The notes under the pieces: model-generated | Told to the model about the DNA's origin: nothing | Database searches by the model: none | The model's input: the letters and a program-made list of their open reading frames with translations, nothing else | Position numbers and translations under genes: made by a program | In this document: positions 32,323 to 43,423 of the stretch, piece by piece | Layout of the letters: every line of letters begins with the position of its first letter | Position numbering within the stretch: the first letter of the stretch is position 1 | Assembly: GCA_027919835.1 (NCBI GenBank) | Contig: JANVFP010000039.1 | Span: 310,001-374,000 of the forward strand | Direction: 5' to 3' | Length of the DNA stretch: 64,000 bases | Source: Lentinula raphanica | Taxonomy: Eukaryota; Basidiomycota; Agaricomycetes; Agaricales; Omphalotaceae

Positions 32323-33921
32323 ATGCAAACAACAGAAGAACTTGATTTCTCTAGCTGCCAAAATCTGATAGAGACCTGAACTTCGCCCCCGCCACTCCTA
32401 CTGCTCCAGAAACTTCGAATTCGCCAGACACCGTCGCCTCAAGGTTTGGCCGAGAGTTTCATTTTAGAATTGACCATTATGACTACTGATTCTTTCGACA
32501 AAAGCTTTTGATGCGCCCTGTAGTCCTCAACTTCACCCTGACAGAGAGTCAATTACGTCTTCCCCGCCAAGTCCGTATCGTTGTTTTTGCGTGCTTTCAT
32601 GGACCTGAATTTCCGTTTCAGCAGTTTCACTCCATTTGGCCCTCGCAGCAAAGGCCTACCAAAAACCTCAAGATCTAATTGAATATTATCACCTACAAAT
32701 GGAGACACCCAACTCGCTGGTGGAAGTGAATGGCTGCATTACCTTAGATTCATCTTTAGCCATTAGTTTGGTGCTGAAGCAGTTCGCACCTACCATTGAA
32801 GATTCGCTAACAAACCCAAACACGTGGAGAGCGTCAGCGATGGAGCCGCCAGCCTCTGAACGTCCATTGAACACCTTGGCCAAATAGGACGCATACCAGA
32901 ATAGACCAAAATTAGGAGACATTCCGGACGGACTAAATCAAAAATTGTTCGCGCTGGTAATAGATCAGCCGTCTGAATCTGTAAAAAAGTATTTTGCAGA
33001 CCCATCCCGAGCAGTGTGGTCGCCCCTGTCTCCATCGGCGCTGCATTTTATCGTTCTACCGTCCGGAGCTTTGGACCACGTGTCAACGCCTGCTTCGCTC
33101 CCAATTGCATCCGAATCGTCTTCACAGCTCCTGCCCTCAATTACACTTCCACATTTGTCGATCTCATCTCCATCCTCATCCTCGTCCCAGTCCCTTCCAT
33201 CTTCATCAAGGAAGACTAGGTCCTCGTACTCTAAGCCCTCGAAGAAGCCTAAGCCCTTACTCCCTACTAAGACCTCGAGGAAGTCAAAACGTTTAATTGC
33301 TACACCTCACACCCCGGCACCCGATCTTTCTGGCCGCCCACAAATTATGAACATCGACGATGTGTGTCGAATAATCCACGGCGAGTCCTATGAAAAGACG
33401 AATGAGAGAACGGACGATCTCATAGATCTGATTCGTGAATGGAGATATACGTACGATGTTCTGATCTGGTTGGGATACGACCATTCGAAGGGGCTAAAGA
33501 GACAGCACTATACCTGGTCAAGCGGTAGCCAGGACTCCTTCCATGACATCATTGCGCGAATGAAATGGACCGACAGAGACTTAAAAAAATGCAGTCTTTA
33601 TCTCTGGGCTTCCCAGGTCTCGAGTACGCATAAATGGAACCCCGAAAGTGTTCCACCTCTAGATCCAAGTGAGTAACAGTACATTGCTTGCATTAGAATA
33701 CTTACCTACTGCGTTGAGCAGACCCAAAACATAAGTCTGCCCATAGGACGTGGCAACGAATTGTGCACTTGTTCTCGCATCCAAAATTCTTGCCTGAAGG
33801 GGTAAAACCAAACCCACAGTCAGATGATTCAGAAGAGGTGGATCTCCTGTATTCGAAACAGGAGGACATTGACTACTTCTCTGATGACATTGGAGATTTC
33901 CTCGTACCTTTGTCTGACTGA
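32323..33921 (+). CDS. hypothetical protein, possible nonsense codon
   Basis: The 3-prime half is well supported: an open exon 32945-33668, a phase-1 intron (GTGAGT...GAGCAG, 53 bases) and a last exon 33722-33921 ending in an acidic tail. Upstream, 32636-32884 reads in the same frame with coherent protein-like sequence (ITLDSSLAISLVLKQFAP, EPPASERPLNTLAK). It meets a TAG at 32885-32887 and then continues DAYQNRPKLGDIPDG into the main exon. Either the TAG is part of a 3-prime splice site (AAATAG) or the gene carries a nonsense mutation. A possible first exon begins with an ATG at 32326, but I cannot fix it. Mid-protein there is a Ser/Pro-rich stretch followed by a basic run (SKPSKKPKPLLPTKTSRKSK). 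Domain unknown. Confidence 0.5.
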
Positions 33922-34408
33922 AGAAATTTTGGTGAATATAGTGCAAGGAGAGCCACAGCAAATTCGTACCTTACCGTTTTCCCTATTACAGTAATGGAGT
34001 CTATAGCGTGATGAATTTTAACCAATCTTACAGTACCTGTCTCGTCTAGTGGTTTTTGTCCATGCTACTATCTTGCCCTCTTGTGTACCTTTGGCGAGTA
34101 CGGAATAATTACCTGTCATGAAATGTTTGTCAATATATGTGTATATACAACGTGCATGAATCTTACTTGCTTTTTGTTGTTCATTGGTCCAAATGTTGAA
34201 CGTGAGTTTATTTCTGTTTTATGGGCTACTCAATTCTTTTTTTGTTTGATGAATAATGATAACTAGTACAATGGTGTTTTAACTAATTAGATAGCGACCA
34301 CAGCGAATATTCTTCATAGAATACTTGAATAAACACATGCTCAAGGCATTCATGCCTGCCCAATGAAAAAATTGTAGATAGTATACATAGTAGTATAGGT
34401 ATGCCTAG
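33922..34408. other. AT-rich intergenic, shared 3-prime region
   Basis: This lies between two convergent genes (ends at 33921 on plus and 34409 on minus). It is AT-rich with no open frame of note and presumably holds both transcript ends. Confidence 0.5.
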
Positions 34409-37349
34409 TTATTCTTGGAATGGTTCATACAAAAGACGAATTGGATCCAACAGCGCATTTGCTGATGATCGCAATGCATTGGTTTCATGAACGGCGACAA
34501 GATCTGCGGCTTCGACCCATTGAGGTCCATAGAATGAGTCAAGGATTTCGTCAAATTTTACTCGAATGCCGGGTTTGCGCCTGAACTTGACCACCTGAAC
34601 TAACCACCGGGGAGGTTTCAATGGATCTAAGCGCTTCATGTAAGTTAACCGGCGACACAGTAACCCAGTTCGATTCCCGGAGCAGATAAGGAAGAGGCCT
34701 TTGGCAATCCCGCGATTGGAATGTATGCATAATGAGCGTGGGGTCTCGAGGATGGTGGAAGGGTCTACTTCAACAATATCACTGTCACTGGGCTTTCTCC
34801 CTCCAAGCCGGCTTCCTACGACAGAATAGACCAAAGTTGTTCCATTGATATTTCGGAGGAAAACTCTTCGATCTCGTTCTGGGTTGGTCGTAGTGGCCAC
34901 TAATAATTCCATGCCTTCGGGTAATCCTTTTGCGATACGAGGATCGAGTATCCAGTGCTGTGAGGGATTGGGAGAGCAAGGGTGCCAGGCTGGATCAGTC
35001 GCGGTGCTCGGCGGGGAAGAACAAGGGGTTGATAGACGACTCGGATCTTCAAGTGTGCCATCTGTTCTGTGTGAGTCCGAGGTTGCTTGAGCATTTTCCG
35101 CTAATAATGTCCCTGGGTTTAAGAGACGAAGTTCTTCGGCTGAATACCGAGGAAGATAATCGGGCTTCAGATTCCAGTAACTATCCCAGTTCGTATGCGA
35201 GCCAGCCTCGTTGTTCCCATCGATGTCATGAAGAAATCGATTGTTGTCCACGCGGCAAAGACAGTCATAGTCGACCCAAGCAAACGGATTACTTATTCCC
35301 TGCGCTTCAGAACGGATTCGCACGGAAAGCCCGCTCAGGGTGCTTTTGTCTACTCGTGCATCCATGACGATGGCACGATAGCCTTTGTTTGACAATCTGA
35401 CAGGGTACACTTGCAAGTTTTTCCAAGGGACTGCTCTAGTAGAGGGTTGAGTCGCCGGAGACATACTATGGTCGCAAGGTGCGCACAAATGGTCTTTCGG
35501 GCGATAGCGAACTTGGACCTGATTTGAGGTTGAGTTTTCGACCTTCGTGAGCGTATTTGGGTGGAAATCAAGGAACTGTTATCAAATGAGTAAATTACGA
35601 CAATAATTGAGAAAGAGACTTCACCCCATCGTGATGATCCTGCAGCATCACCTCTACTTTAGCAGGCCCTACAGTCATCACTATGCCTTCCTGGTTCATC
35701 TCCTTTGCCTTAGCCAGCGTTTCAGGATCATGGTTTCTGAATTTCAGAGAGAGTCTTTGATGAGCACCAGACAGAAGGAGAACTATGTCGCCAGGGGTAA
35801 ATATCTTCTCAAGATAAGTTTTCGACAGTATATGAAGCGAATTGACGATGAAGTTTGAACCTCGCAAAGGAATATTGATTTCACAGTAGGAAGATCCGAC
35901 GTCGTGAATAACGCCTTCGGTTTGGCCTGCAGGTAGTTCGAAGGAATACTCTCCTTCTGACGTACACCAAGTTCCATCAAAATCAGTGAAACGGACAGCC
36001 TCCCCAATGCGAAATTCCCAGGAGGATGGCGGAGGCATCGAAAGTAGAGATCGATGAACCTCAGGATGATTGGAGGCCAAGAAATAGTGGCGAACGTTGA
36101 CTGGCATTTCCAATGCATTTTCCATATCCTTGAGTTTCACACGTACGAGGACAAGGCCGTTCTGCCAGTATTGTTCTAGACATATATAGCGCTTTTCTGT
36201 CGGTTCGGAATGAGCGCATGTAGGAGAGAATTTACAGTGTCTAGCACAATCTAATTGTGCGGGAACACAAAAGCGTCTGGCAATCAATTCTCCGACTCTC
36301 CAAGGAAGAACGTCTGGGCGTTTGTTCAAAGCGCGCTTTCGTTTGAGCGTGATTTGACCGCTGGAAAGGTCGTATAGTTGGGAACAATCCAGTCTAGGAG
36401 GAAATAGAACCAAGCGTTCCTCACGATCGTTGATTTCGTTGAAATCATCATCTATGACAAGCCCGACATCATTCTGATACAGGCCGCGATTGCATTTGAT
36501 CCAGGTGCGAGGTGGGTACTCCTGGGGCAAGAGTGGTTCCCGTAGTATATGTGCAATGCTCGCAGGATCCTCAATGACGCTATGGATGGGAAGCACTAGA
36601 TCTGTGCGGGATGATGCCGGAGAAATGTTATGAACAGACTCGTGGGCCGAAAAAACGACGCGGGGTGCTTTGGGGTATAAGAGGCCAGGAATAGTGAGCA
36701 GGTAAGATGCGAGTGTGATATTCTGAGGCAACATGCTTTGTGCCTGGAGATATATACCGCCAGGCAAAGCAGAAGGAAACGCGGCTCGAAGAATTAAAGG
36801 ATCGATGTTTTGGTCTTGAATATCTGTGCGGATACGATTTATGATGCTTTGTTCGTACTGACGCTGGATTGATGGCGTTTGAGTTGAATTTCATGGGATA
36901 ATTAATCCATTGACTCTTACCTGGCAGCGCACGTAGAACAGCTTATACCCGAAAATCGCTAGTCCTCCGTCACCTAGATATTTCTTGATCCAATGCTTCA
37001 GCAACCGTTGTTCCTTGGTCAGTTCGACAGCATATGGGATGTCCCAATCTTGCTCTCGATCCAAGTCAGACGTAATATCCGGCGGGGGTGATAAGGATAG
37101 AGTAGTTCGAGTCTCGCGATCTGTATGATCGAGAGCTGTGCTAGGTCGCTGACGATGTATGAATTCTTCAAGATGGTGAACCAACCGATCGAAGTGAGAT
37201 GACGCATTAGCGGATGGAAGGTGATATTGCAGTGGTAGTGGCGTAACGCGAGAGCTGGATTCATCGTTGGCTTCTTTGCCATCTGAACTATCCCGCTCAA
37301 GGTCATCGTATTCTTCAGCTTCAAGCAAAATGGATTGTTCAGGTCCCAT
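34409..37349 (-). CDS. Spt5-like NGN/KOW-domain protein
   Basis: Three exons (37349-36921, 36863-35625, 35575-34409), all joined in phase 0, give 944 residues. The start is the first Met of the exon, MGPEQSILLEAEEYDD, opening an acidic N terminus as in Spt5. An NGN-like domain follows across intron 1 (about residues 130-220): GYKLFYVRCQ, then an E-x-x-I-I-N-R-I-R helix and LPGGIYLQAQ in place of the Spt5 KGYIYVEA strand. KOW-like segments are FTPGDIVLLLSGAHQRLSLK with EGIVMTVGPAKVEVML (about residues 500-555) and GIAKGLFLICSGNRTGLL near the C terminus. Cys-rich patches (CARHCKFSPTCAH, HLCAPCDH) may bind metal. In Spt5 these domains bind RNA polymerase II with Spt4. This protein lacks the C-terminal repeat region and is divergent, so I call it Spt5-like and not Spt5. 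Confidence 0.75.
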
Positions 37350-40289
37350 CTACCTGGAGAACGGCATATTAGTGTTCGTGGAACGTCATATTATACGCGC
37401 GGAACGTTGTAGTGGTTTGGGGAAAGACTTTTTGACTGTGAGTCTCACCCAAATGTTCCGGAATTAGCCTGCACTTTTGCAGATTATTTGCATGGGTTCC
37501 TGTGTGTTGCGATAATGCTGCTATCCTAGTGACTTCGCGCTGATGGATTTTGGCTGAATTCAAGGCTGGATAGTCACAGTAAGGCTTGCCAGTTGCGACG
37601 GTAGTGGTGGGGACGCTGAAAGGAACCAGAATTACGTAATTACAGAAAAATCAACGAACTTTATAGAGCTCATCGGACGAGACAATGAGAAGGGAAACCT
37701 AAGGAAACTGGCGTGGATTATGTCAACATGTAGAAAACGTTCGGAATTGATTGCCGATTTAATGAGACTTACATACTACCTGAACTTCCTCTTCTCAAGA
37801 AGCAAATATTTCAATGGTGCGCTCACTACCCTTTAGTAAAATTTCCTGCTGATCCCACATCTCATAGGCTTCAACTACCAGAAAGGTTCATGCATAAGGA
37901 TTTCATGTCGAACAAAATCAAATTTTCACTGGAGGCAAAACTTGTTCAGCCCTTTAGGACGTCGTCGCTCGGAAATACACGTTACATCTCCACAAACGAG
38001 TTCATCGCAGATCATTCAAAAAGAGGCTTGGGCAGTCAAATCTGTGACGAAATCTGCAAGGTCAAGGGGACCTTCGATATCCGTCTTGATCCAATGTTGA
38101 ACCAGGCTGCATGTATGGGCGCAGGTAATTAAGGCAGTGCCACTGCCTTAGCCTCACAGTTTGAGGGTCAAGCTATAAAGTGAGTATTTCTATGTCGCGG
38201 TGGTGATTCCGAAGACTTAGACTGTGATAACTAGGGCGGCGCAATGACGATGAAGGCAGTGCCAAGGACAAGTTCTATGTTTACGCTTCACATGTTCCGG
38301 TCACCCCATTCAAGGGCAGTCGTCTATAGAATCTTGCTTTTCTTGAATCATTCTCATGGCTCTGATTTATAGGGTCTTGAAACTGTCGTCCTAGACGCCG
38401 AGTAGAAAGTCACTTGGCATCTTGATCTATGAAAACGTCTTCTCGATGTCTTCATGCCAATGCTCTATGTCGCATGTGCTTTAGTCAATGCATGCCATAT
38501 TGACTTTCTTCGGTGTGCTTTCACTTATAAATATTCTCTCTGGAATAAACGATACATCTCCACAAACGCATTCATCGCCGATCGTTCGAAAAGAGGGAAC
38601 TTTGAGCTTGAGCAGTCATTGCGAGCGAAGCGAAGCAACCGAGTTCATGCAGGGTGGATAGAGACCTGACTGCATTTGTACTTGTTTGGCTTTTGCATGT
38701 CATAGAGGATTTTGCTTCATTTTGACATGAATGCGTCGTTTCTCGCTCAAATCCTTCTCTTTCTGTCTGATGATCTCAAGAGATACTCACCTCGAGTGCT
38801 GTTAACGGTTTAAGTGGTTTTGAACGATGCGATAAGTCCAGGTTTTGAGCTTGGAAGATTTGGGAGACACAGATCAGGAAACATTCGGATGCTCTTGGTG
38901 AGTTTTTTTGCATGTTCAAGTTCTTTCTGCTAAATCTCCTCAAAATCATTGATGAACGTCCTTTATGACCATTGCTTCTCAACTAGGATTAGGCTTCGCG
39001 AGCAGAACACCGTGCCACGGTGTATACCTAGTATCTTCGACGGAATGTGCAGGGAAGGCCACAGGGACGTTGAAATTACTTCTTATTGCGAGCGACTCAG
39101 CAATAGTGGTTTCGTGAGGACACTGGTGAATGGTGTCCGTGTTTATATCTGTTTGGCGTTTGCAGAGGATTTTTCCTCTTTTTGAAATGAATGCGCTCTT
39201 TCTCGTTCAAACTCTGGTCTATCTTTTTATTTCTCTCAAAGTGTGCTCCTGTTGCATGCAGAAAGTGTTTGCCTCGCTTTTGAAAGGTGTTTTGACTGTA
39301 GAAATTGAGCTGTTTGTTTTGGAGAGGTTGCCTGGAGATGATTCAGACGCTTTCAAGGCCCCCATTGCTCAAGTGAGTTCTCAACATTTCGTGCTCTACT
39401 CTTTGCTTATGTGAATGTCTACAAGCTGTTGGGCTCCATATTCAACTTATCCTGGTCTTCTGGTTGTTCCAGCCATGTTTACTTCTCTGCCAAATGCCTT
39501 CTCAAACTTACTTCAGTCATATCATTTCACTTGCGCGCCGAAACCTTTGTGTCATCGCCATTGATATTCCACTTACATAGTACTACTTCCAGAGCTCTAG
39601 TCATGAATATTGCCCGCATATCATAACTGCTTAGAATGAGGAACATGAGTAAACTTTGCGATTAGAGCTTCCTTCGCGAGCACTGAACCGTGCGCCACGG
39701 TTACTTTATAGGGTCTTGACACTGTCGTCGTAAACGCAGAATGAAGAAATCGAGCCTATTACCATTAAACATCCAATGACTGGTCCCTCAAGTATTGAAA
39801 CATATTTAAACAAGCGAATGATTAAACATTGGATGCTCTAGAGGATCTTATAGGATGAGCTCATATGTTGTATGTTTGAACACTTCCTGACTGAGAGTTA
39901 ATCACCCATTCAAACCAGATTTAAACCTGACTTTCAAGTGTTTAAACACAATGTATTCAAGATTAAACATTCAATGTGATTAAAGTATTTAAACAAGCAA
40001 TGAAACGAGCAGTGTATTTGAAAGGAGTGGTATGGGTATGTGTGTTTAAAGAAGTGATGTGTTTACACAACGGCAACTGATAGAATAGAAAAAAGCGATC
40101 CTACTCAAACCGCGGGTGCTGGACCTTCCGAAACCTATCCATCCAGTAATGAAGTGATGGACGTCGTGGACGCGTATTGAAGAAGAAAGATCCTCGTGGA
40201 GGACCTTTGGAAGGCGTATGTAACGGACTCGGAGATGAGCGTTAAAGTGCTGGCCTCAGTAGATTACATAATCTTTCGATACCTAATTT
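37350..40289. other. gene-poor stretch with diverged direct repeats
   Basis: No gene is supported. Related segments recur. A block with ACATCTCCACAAACG-TTCATCGC occurs at about 37984 and 38551. A block with TATAGGGTCTTGA-ACTGTCGTC occurs at about 38371 and 39707. A block with GACATGAATGCGTCGTTTCT / GAAATGAATGCGCTCTTTCT occurs at about 38724 and 39185. This suggests old tandem duplications of a unit of several hundred bases. The AT-rich cluster at 39766-40080 is listed separately. Confidence 0.45.
39766..40080. repeat. cluster of TTTAAACA / ATTAAACATT words
   Basis: At least nine short words built on TTTAAAC or ATTAAACA occur in about 310 bases. They include the palindrome GTGTTTAAACAC near 39938 and two TATTTAAACAAGC copies. 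No open frame of note. It could be a degraded AT-rich satellite, a binding-site cluster or a transposon end. I cannot decide. Confidence 0.5.
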
Positions 40290-41322
40290 AGAAAGGACAC
40301 CTGGATGGAATTGCCGACTTGAGTGCTGTGCAGAGGGTGAGTGGGCTGATGTTGCCAAGCTGTCGGGCCTGTTTTGGTGGTATGCAAACTAGATCGTCTT
40401 TGCAGATGGGCATGATCTCGACGGAATAGGTGTACTTAGTACATGGTGTCGGCGGTATTACTGTGTATCTTGGTAGATCAAGCAAGGTATGTGAAGTTAC
40501 TAACCTTACTGGAACAACACCCGTCAAGAATTCTATCATTTTGACCGCATGGCTTCGTTGACTGTAGAAAAAGTCTAGTCCTTTCATGACTTCTTTTACT
40601 GAGATCGTGTCCTTCTGAGCGCCATGTTTCAACAAAATAGGTTGTACGAGGAAAAGGAAGGTCCTTTTATGAGAGACCTTTTGCCGAACTTGAACAAGAG
40701 CCTTCCAGGTCTTTTTAGCTGCAAGTTTTGCACAATCGGGACATTGACCATGCTGCACGAGGTACTCTATTTCGAAGGTTTGTTCTAATATGGTGCGGGT
40801 GAGGACCTATGCATCAGTAAGTGGAATTCATCGGGAAGAGTATGAGCTGCATACTTCTGGATCGTTAGCGATACGGGTAACCGTTTTAAATGTGGTTCTG
40901 TGCCTCTGTCAGCCACACTTTGGCTGATCCTTTCAGCTTTTTCGAGCACAGCGCAAGCAGCTCAGATGATTCTGGTCTTGCAAGGACCCAAGCTTGCGGG
41001 GGTGCTAGGAATCGTTCGCAGTTTCTGCAGTATGAGACCGGTGCTGTGATGGAGCAATCAGAATGTGTGGGTAGAGATCTGGAGTTTCATCGTACCTTGC
41101 TTGGGTATTCCTTCTGTTATGTCCATGCTATAAGCTGATCAGAATTCATCTGTACTGATAGGCAAACATCACACGTATTTCGCAAGCGACGCATAAAATA
41201 GCGGAATTGGGTACAATCGGTGTACCTGATGAGAGAAAGATGTGAAGACAGTAGCAGATCGATTGAGATTCGCAGTCAGCACAAAGGACACGATGGATAG
41301 CAGGAGCAGGAACGAATTCCAT
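40290..41322 (-). pseudogene. NMD3 pseudogene (60S export adaptor)
   Basis: The minus strand retains NMD3 in order. MEFVPAPAIHRVLCADC (start at 41322) comes first, then the TPIVPNSAILCVAC zinc segment, MDITEGIPKQ, and YCRNCERFLAPPQAWVLARP. HGQCPDCAKLAAKKTWKALV follows, then VQVRQKVSHKRTF, HGAQKDTISVKEVMKGLDFF, YSQRSHAVKM, and YTYSVEIMPICKDDLVCIPP with LGNISPLTLC. NMD3 carries CRM1-dependent 60S export. Breaks include loss of frame after the Cys-rich start, a deletion with frameshift at the WLTEAQ/EPHLKR join (about 40890), and a one-base insertion near 40445. The similarity ends after VGNSIQV (about 40300), so the C-terminal half is missing. Intron-like gaps with GT/AG ends remain. Confidence 0.88.
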
Positions 41323-42307
41323 GTTTGGAGGTAGAAGTTTTTTGTTACTCAGCAAACTTTTTTGCGGACCCGCGATGAGTGTGATTCTGGGGCGCTTATT
41401 TACCATGAGCGCTTATTTAGCTTTTCTATGGACCAGGAGACGTGTCTATTTCGTCAAAGATTGCGAAGCAGCGGAAGCACACTGTACTTTAGGAAAGTAA
41501 AGGTAAAGTAAATAGTCTCAAGTAAATTAGATTATACCTCGTAAAGTGCTCGACACTTTACTTCTCCAAGATGAATTTTACAAAGTACACTAGAGTACAC
41601 TTTTTTTCGCTGCTTTGAAAGTTCTCTATTTCGTGGCTCATCTGTTTTCAATCGCAATCCCTTTATGCCCGCTTAAGCTCGAACGTGACTGCTATGCTTT
41701 GATCTCTCTCTCTTCTCCCACCATTGGGCTTGCTTGCTGCAGAAAGTCCTCTGTCAAGTCTTGGTCTCTCTCAAAACGTCGTGGCCTGCCCCTCCATTCC
41801 TAGTGGAAGTCGTGTATTTGCTTCCTTTAGTTTCTGTCACGGTTGTAGATGTCCCATTGTCTGATCATCATCCAGTGAAATTGTCTCCCCTAGGCAGACT
41901 CTTGTAAGCTAAGCTTACTGAATTAGATCCAGTGAAAGCGTTGCATTAGACAATCCCTCAGCATTCTTTCCTTTTCTTGATCGAGTCATAGACCCAGAAG
42001 TGGTGACTATCACTCTAGAAGGCTATTTATTCATCGTCGCTTCAAGTCGCGACAGACATGGGTTTATTCTTTGAACCGAGCAGCTTAGCATTTGTTTCAC
42101 GCTGCTACGCCGAAGATTCAGGCCTTCTACCATCACTACATGGAGTCTGCTGTTCAATGGCATAACAATAACAGGGAGACGTCGAGTTGGTATAAGTAAA
42201 AATGTGTATAAAAGAAAAGAACAGTAAGGTTTTATAATGTGGGCTTGCCATTGAGCTAAGCCTACCATATTGTGGGCTGTGTAGATTATTAGATTGAGCC
42301 ACTCCAT
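41323..42307. other. intergenic, no gene; small perfect hairpin
   Basis: No coding gene. About 41490-41605 is rich in AAGTAAAG/CTTTACTT words and contains a perfect 8-bp hairpin GTAAAGTG-CTCGA-CACTTTAC at 41541-41561. Confidence 0.45.
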
Positions 42308-42403
42308 GTTCACTTAGCTCAATGGTTAGAGCGCTTGGGTTCTATCCGCTTCGATGCCCGCAGGTCTACTCAAGTGATGCGAGTTCGAATCTCGCAGTGG
42401 ACA
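42308..42403 (+). tRNA. tRNA gene with intron, probably tRNA-Arg (TCT)
   Basis: A full cloverleaf can be drawn. The acceptor stem is GTTCACT with AGTGGAC (one G-T pair). The D arm is GCTC...GAGC with AATGGTTA between. The anticodon stem is CTTGG with TCAAG, and the T arm is GCGAG-TTCGAAT-CTCGC. The discriminator is A at 42403. The anticodon loop starts GTTCTA, placing TCT at positions 34-36 (Arg), followed by an intron of about 24-25 bases before position 38. The B box GAGTTCGAATCTC is canonical. A T-rich tract near 42419-42430 fits a Pol III terminator. G at position 32 is unusual, so the anticodon call is less certain than the tRNA call. Confidence 0.85.
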
Positions 42404-42648
42404 ATGGATTTGTATTCCATTTTCTTTTTCCGATAGAAGAAGTTTGCGGAGCAGGCTTTGTTTTCTTGTTTTCTTGTTTTCTCATAGGATATAAGATATA
42501 GCAAGGCAATGAGAGGCCGGCATGGGCGCCGGCAGAACGGTTTCCCACTGCCGAATTGGGCGCCCATCCTTTCTTACTTCCTGCCTCTCATCGTCGCGCA
42601 CAATCTTTGTTGGATTTCGCGTTTTCAATATTTACACCCACTTCTAAA

Positions 42649-43301
42649 ATGTCCCAACTCGGAACCTCTTTTAACTCTTTTCTCCCGACCTCTGCCTCTT
42701 TAAGCAACCCAGATCGGACGCATATAACCCATGCAATACAAGAGGCGTTGGAACAAGCGGACCCGGATTGGACTGGAATAGGTTTCAAGTTTCTGTTCCA
42801 AGAGTTTCTTGAGGGTCAGGGGTTGCCCTGTCCCTCGCTCATGGAAGGATATGATGGGTGTTTCGACCCGGCTGTGAACCTTGATGATGCGACACAGAAA
42901 GGGTTTCGTATGAGGATGTTTTGCTGGGCTGCGACAGGCTCTCCTCAAATCATTCTAGACGGAGGTCCTATTGAAGTAAGTTACCTAAGTATTCATTTAG
43001 AGGACCTTTTGACTCACTTTGTCTCTAATCCTAGGTTACCTTAGTTGATGATGAGGATAGCACATACTTCGGCCTTCAAAGCACTCGGGCTGCGGAAAGG
43101 GCGCTCCATCTATCTCATGGTACACTTTCTTTCAAAACTTGTACTCGAGATATGATTGTGCCTGCTTCTCATCTCTTGAGACTGCTGCGAAGATCCTATG
43201 ATAGCTCTTCAGCTTCAGAGCCCCGGTCTGCCAAAGATAGCGTTTTTCATTGGCTTATGTACGAAATTCTGAACGCTATTGGCACCTACAATACTTTATG
43301 A
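42649..43301 (+). CDS. hypothetical protein, convergent with the Tet-like gene
   Basis: Two exons (42649-42975 and 43035-43301) joined in phase 0 (GTAAGT...TCCTAG, 59 bases) give 197 residues starting MSQLGTSFNSFLPTSASL. The start is the first ATG of a run that stays open from there. An in-frame upstream stretch exists but overlaps the region just after the tRNA. There is no signal peptide, membrane segment or recognised domain. Acidic and hydrophobic residues alternate in a globular pattern. It ends 123 bases before the 3-prime end of the Tet-like gene on the other strand. Confidence 0.55.
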
Positions 43302-43423
43302 ATGCTATTGGCCCCTCTAATATAATACAGCCTAGAAGTAGGAGTAGAGATTTCTTATCGCTGAAATAATGTCATCGTATTCTGACATCACAATATACGC
43401 CTAGTTTTGCAAAATCAAGATAT

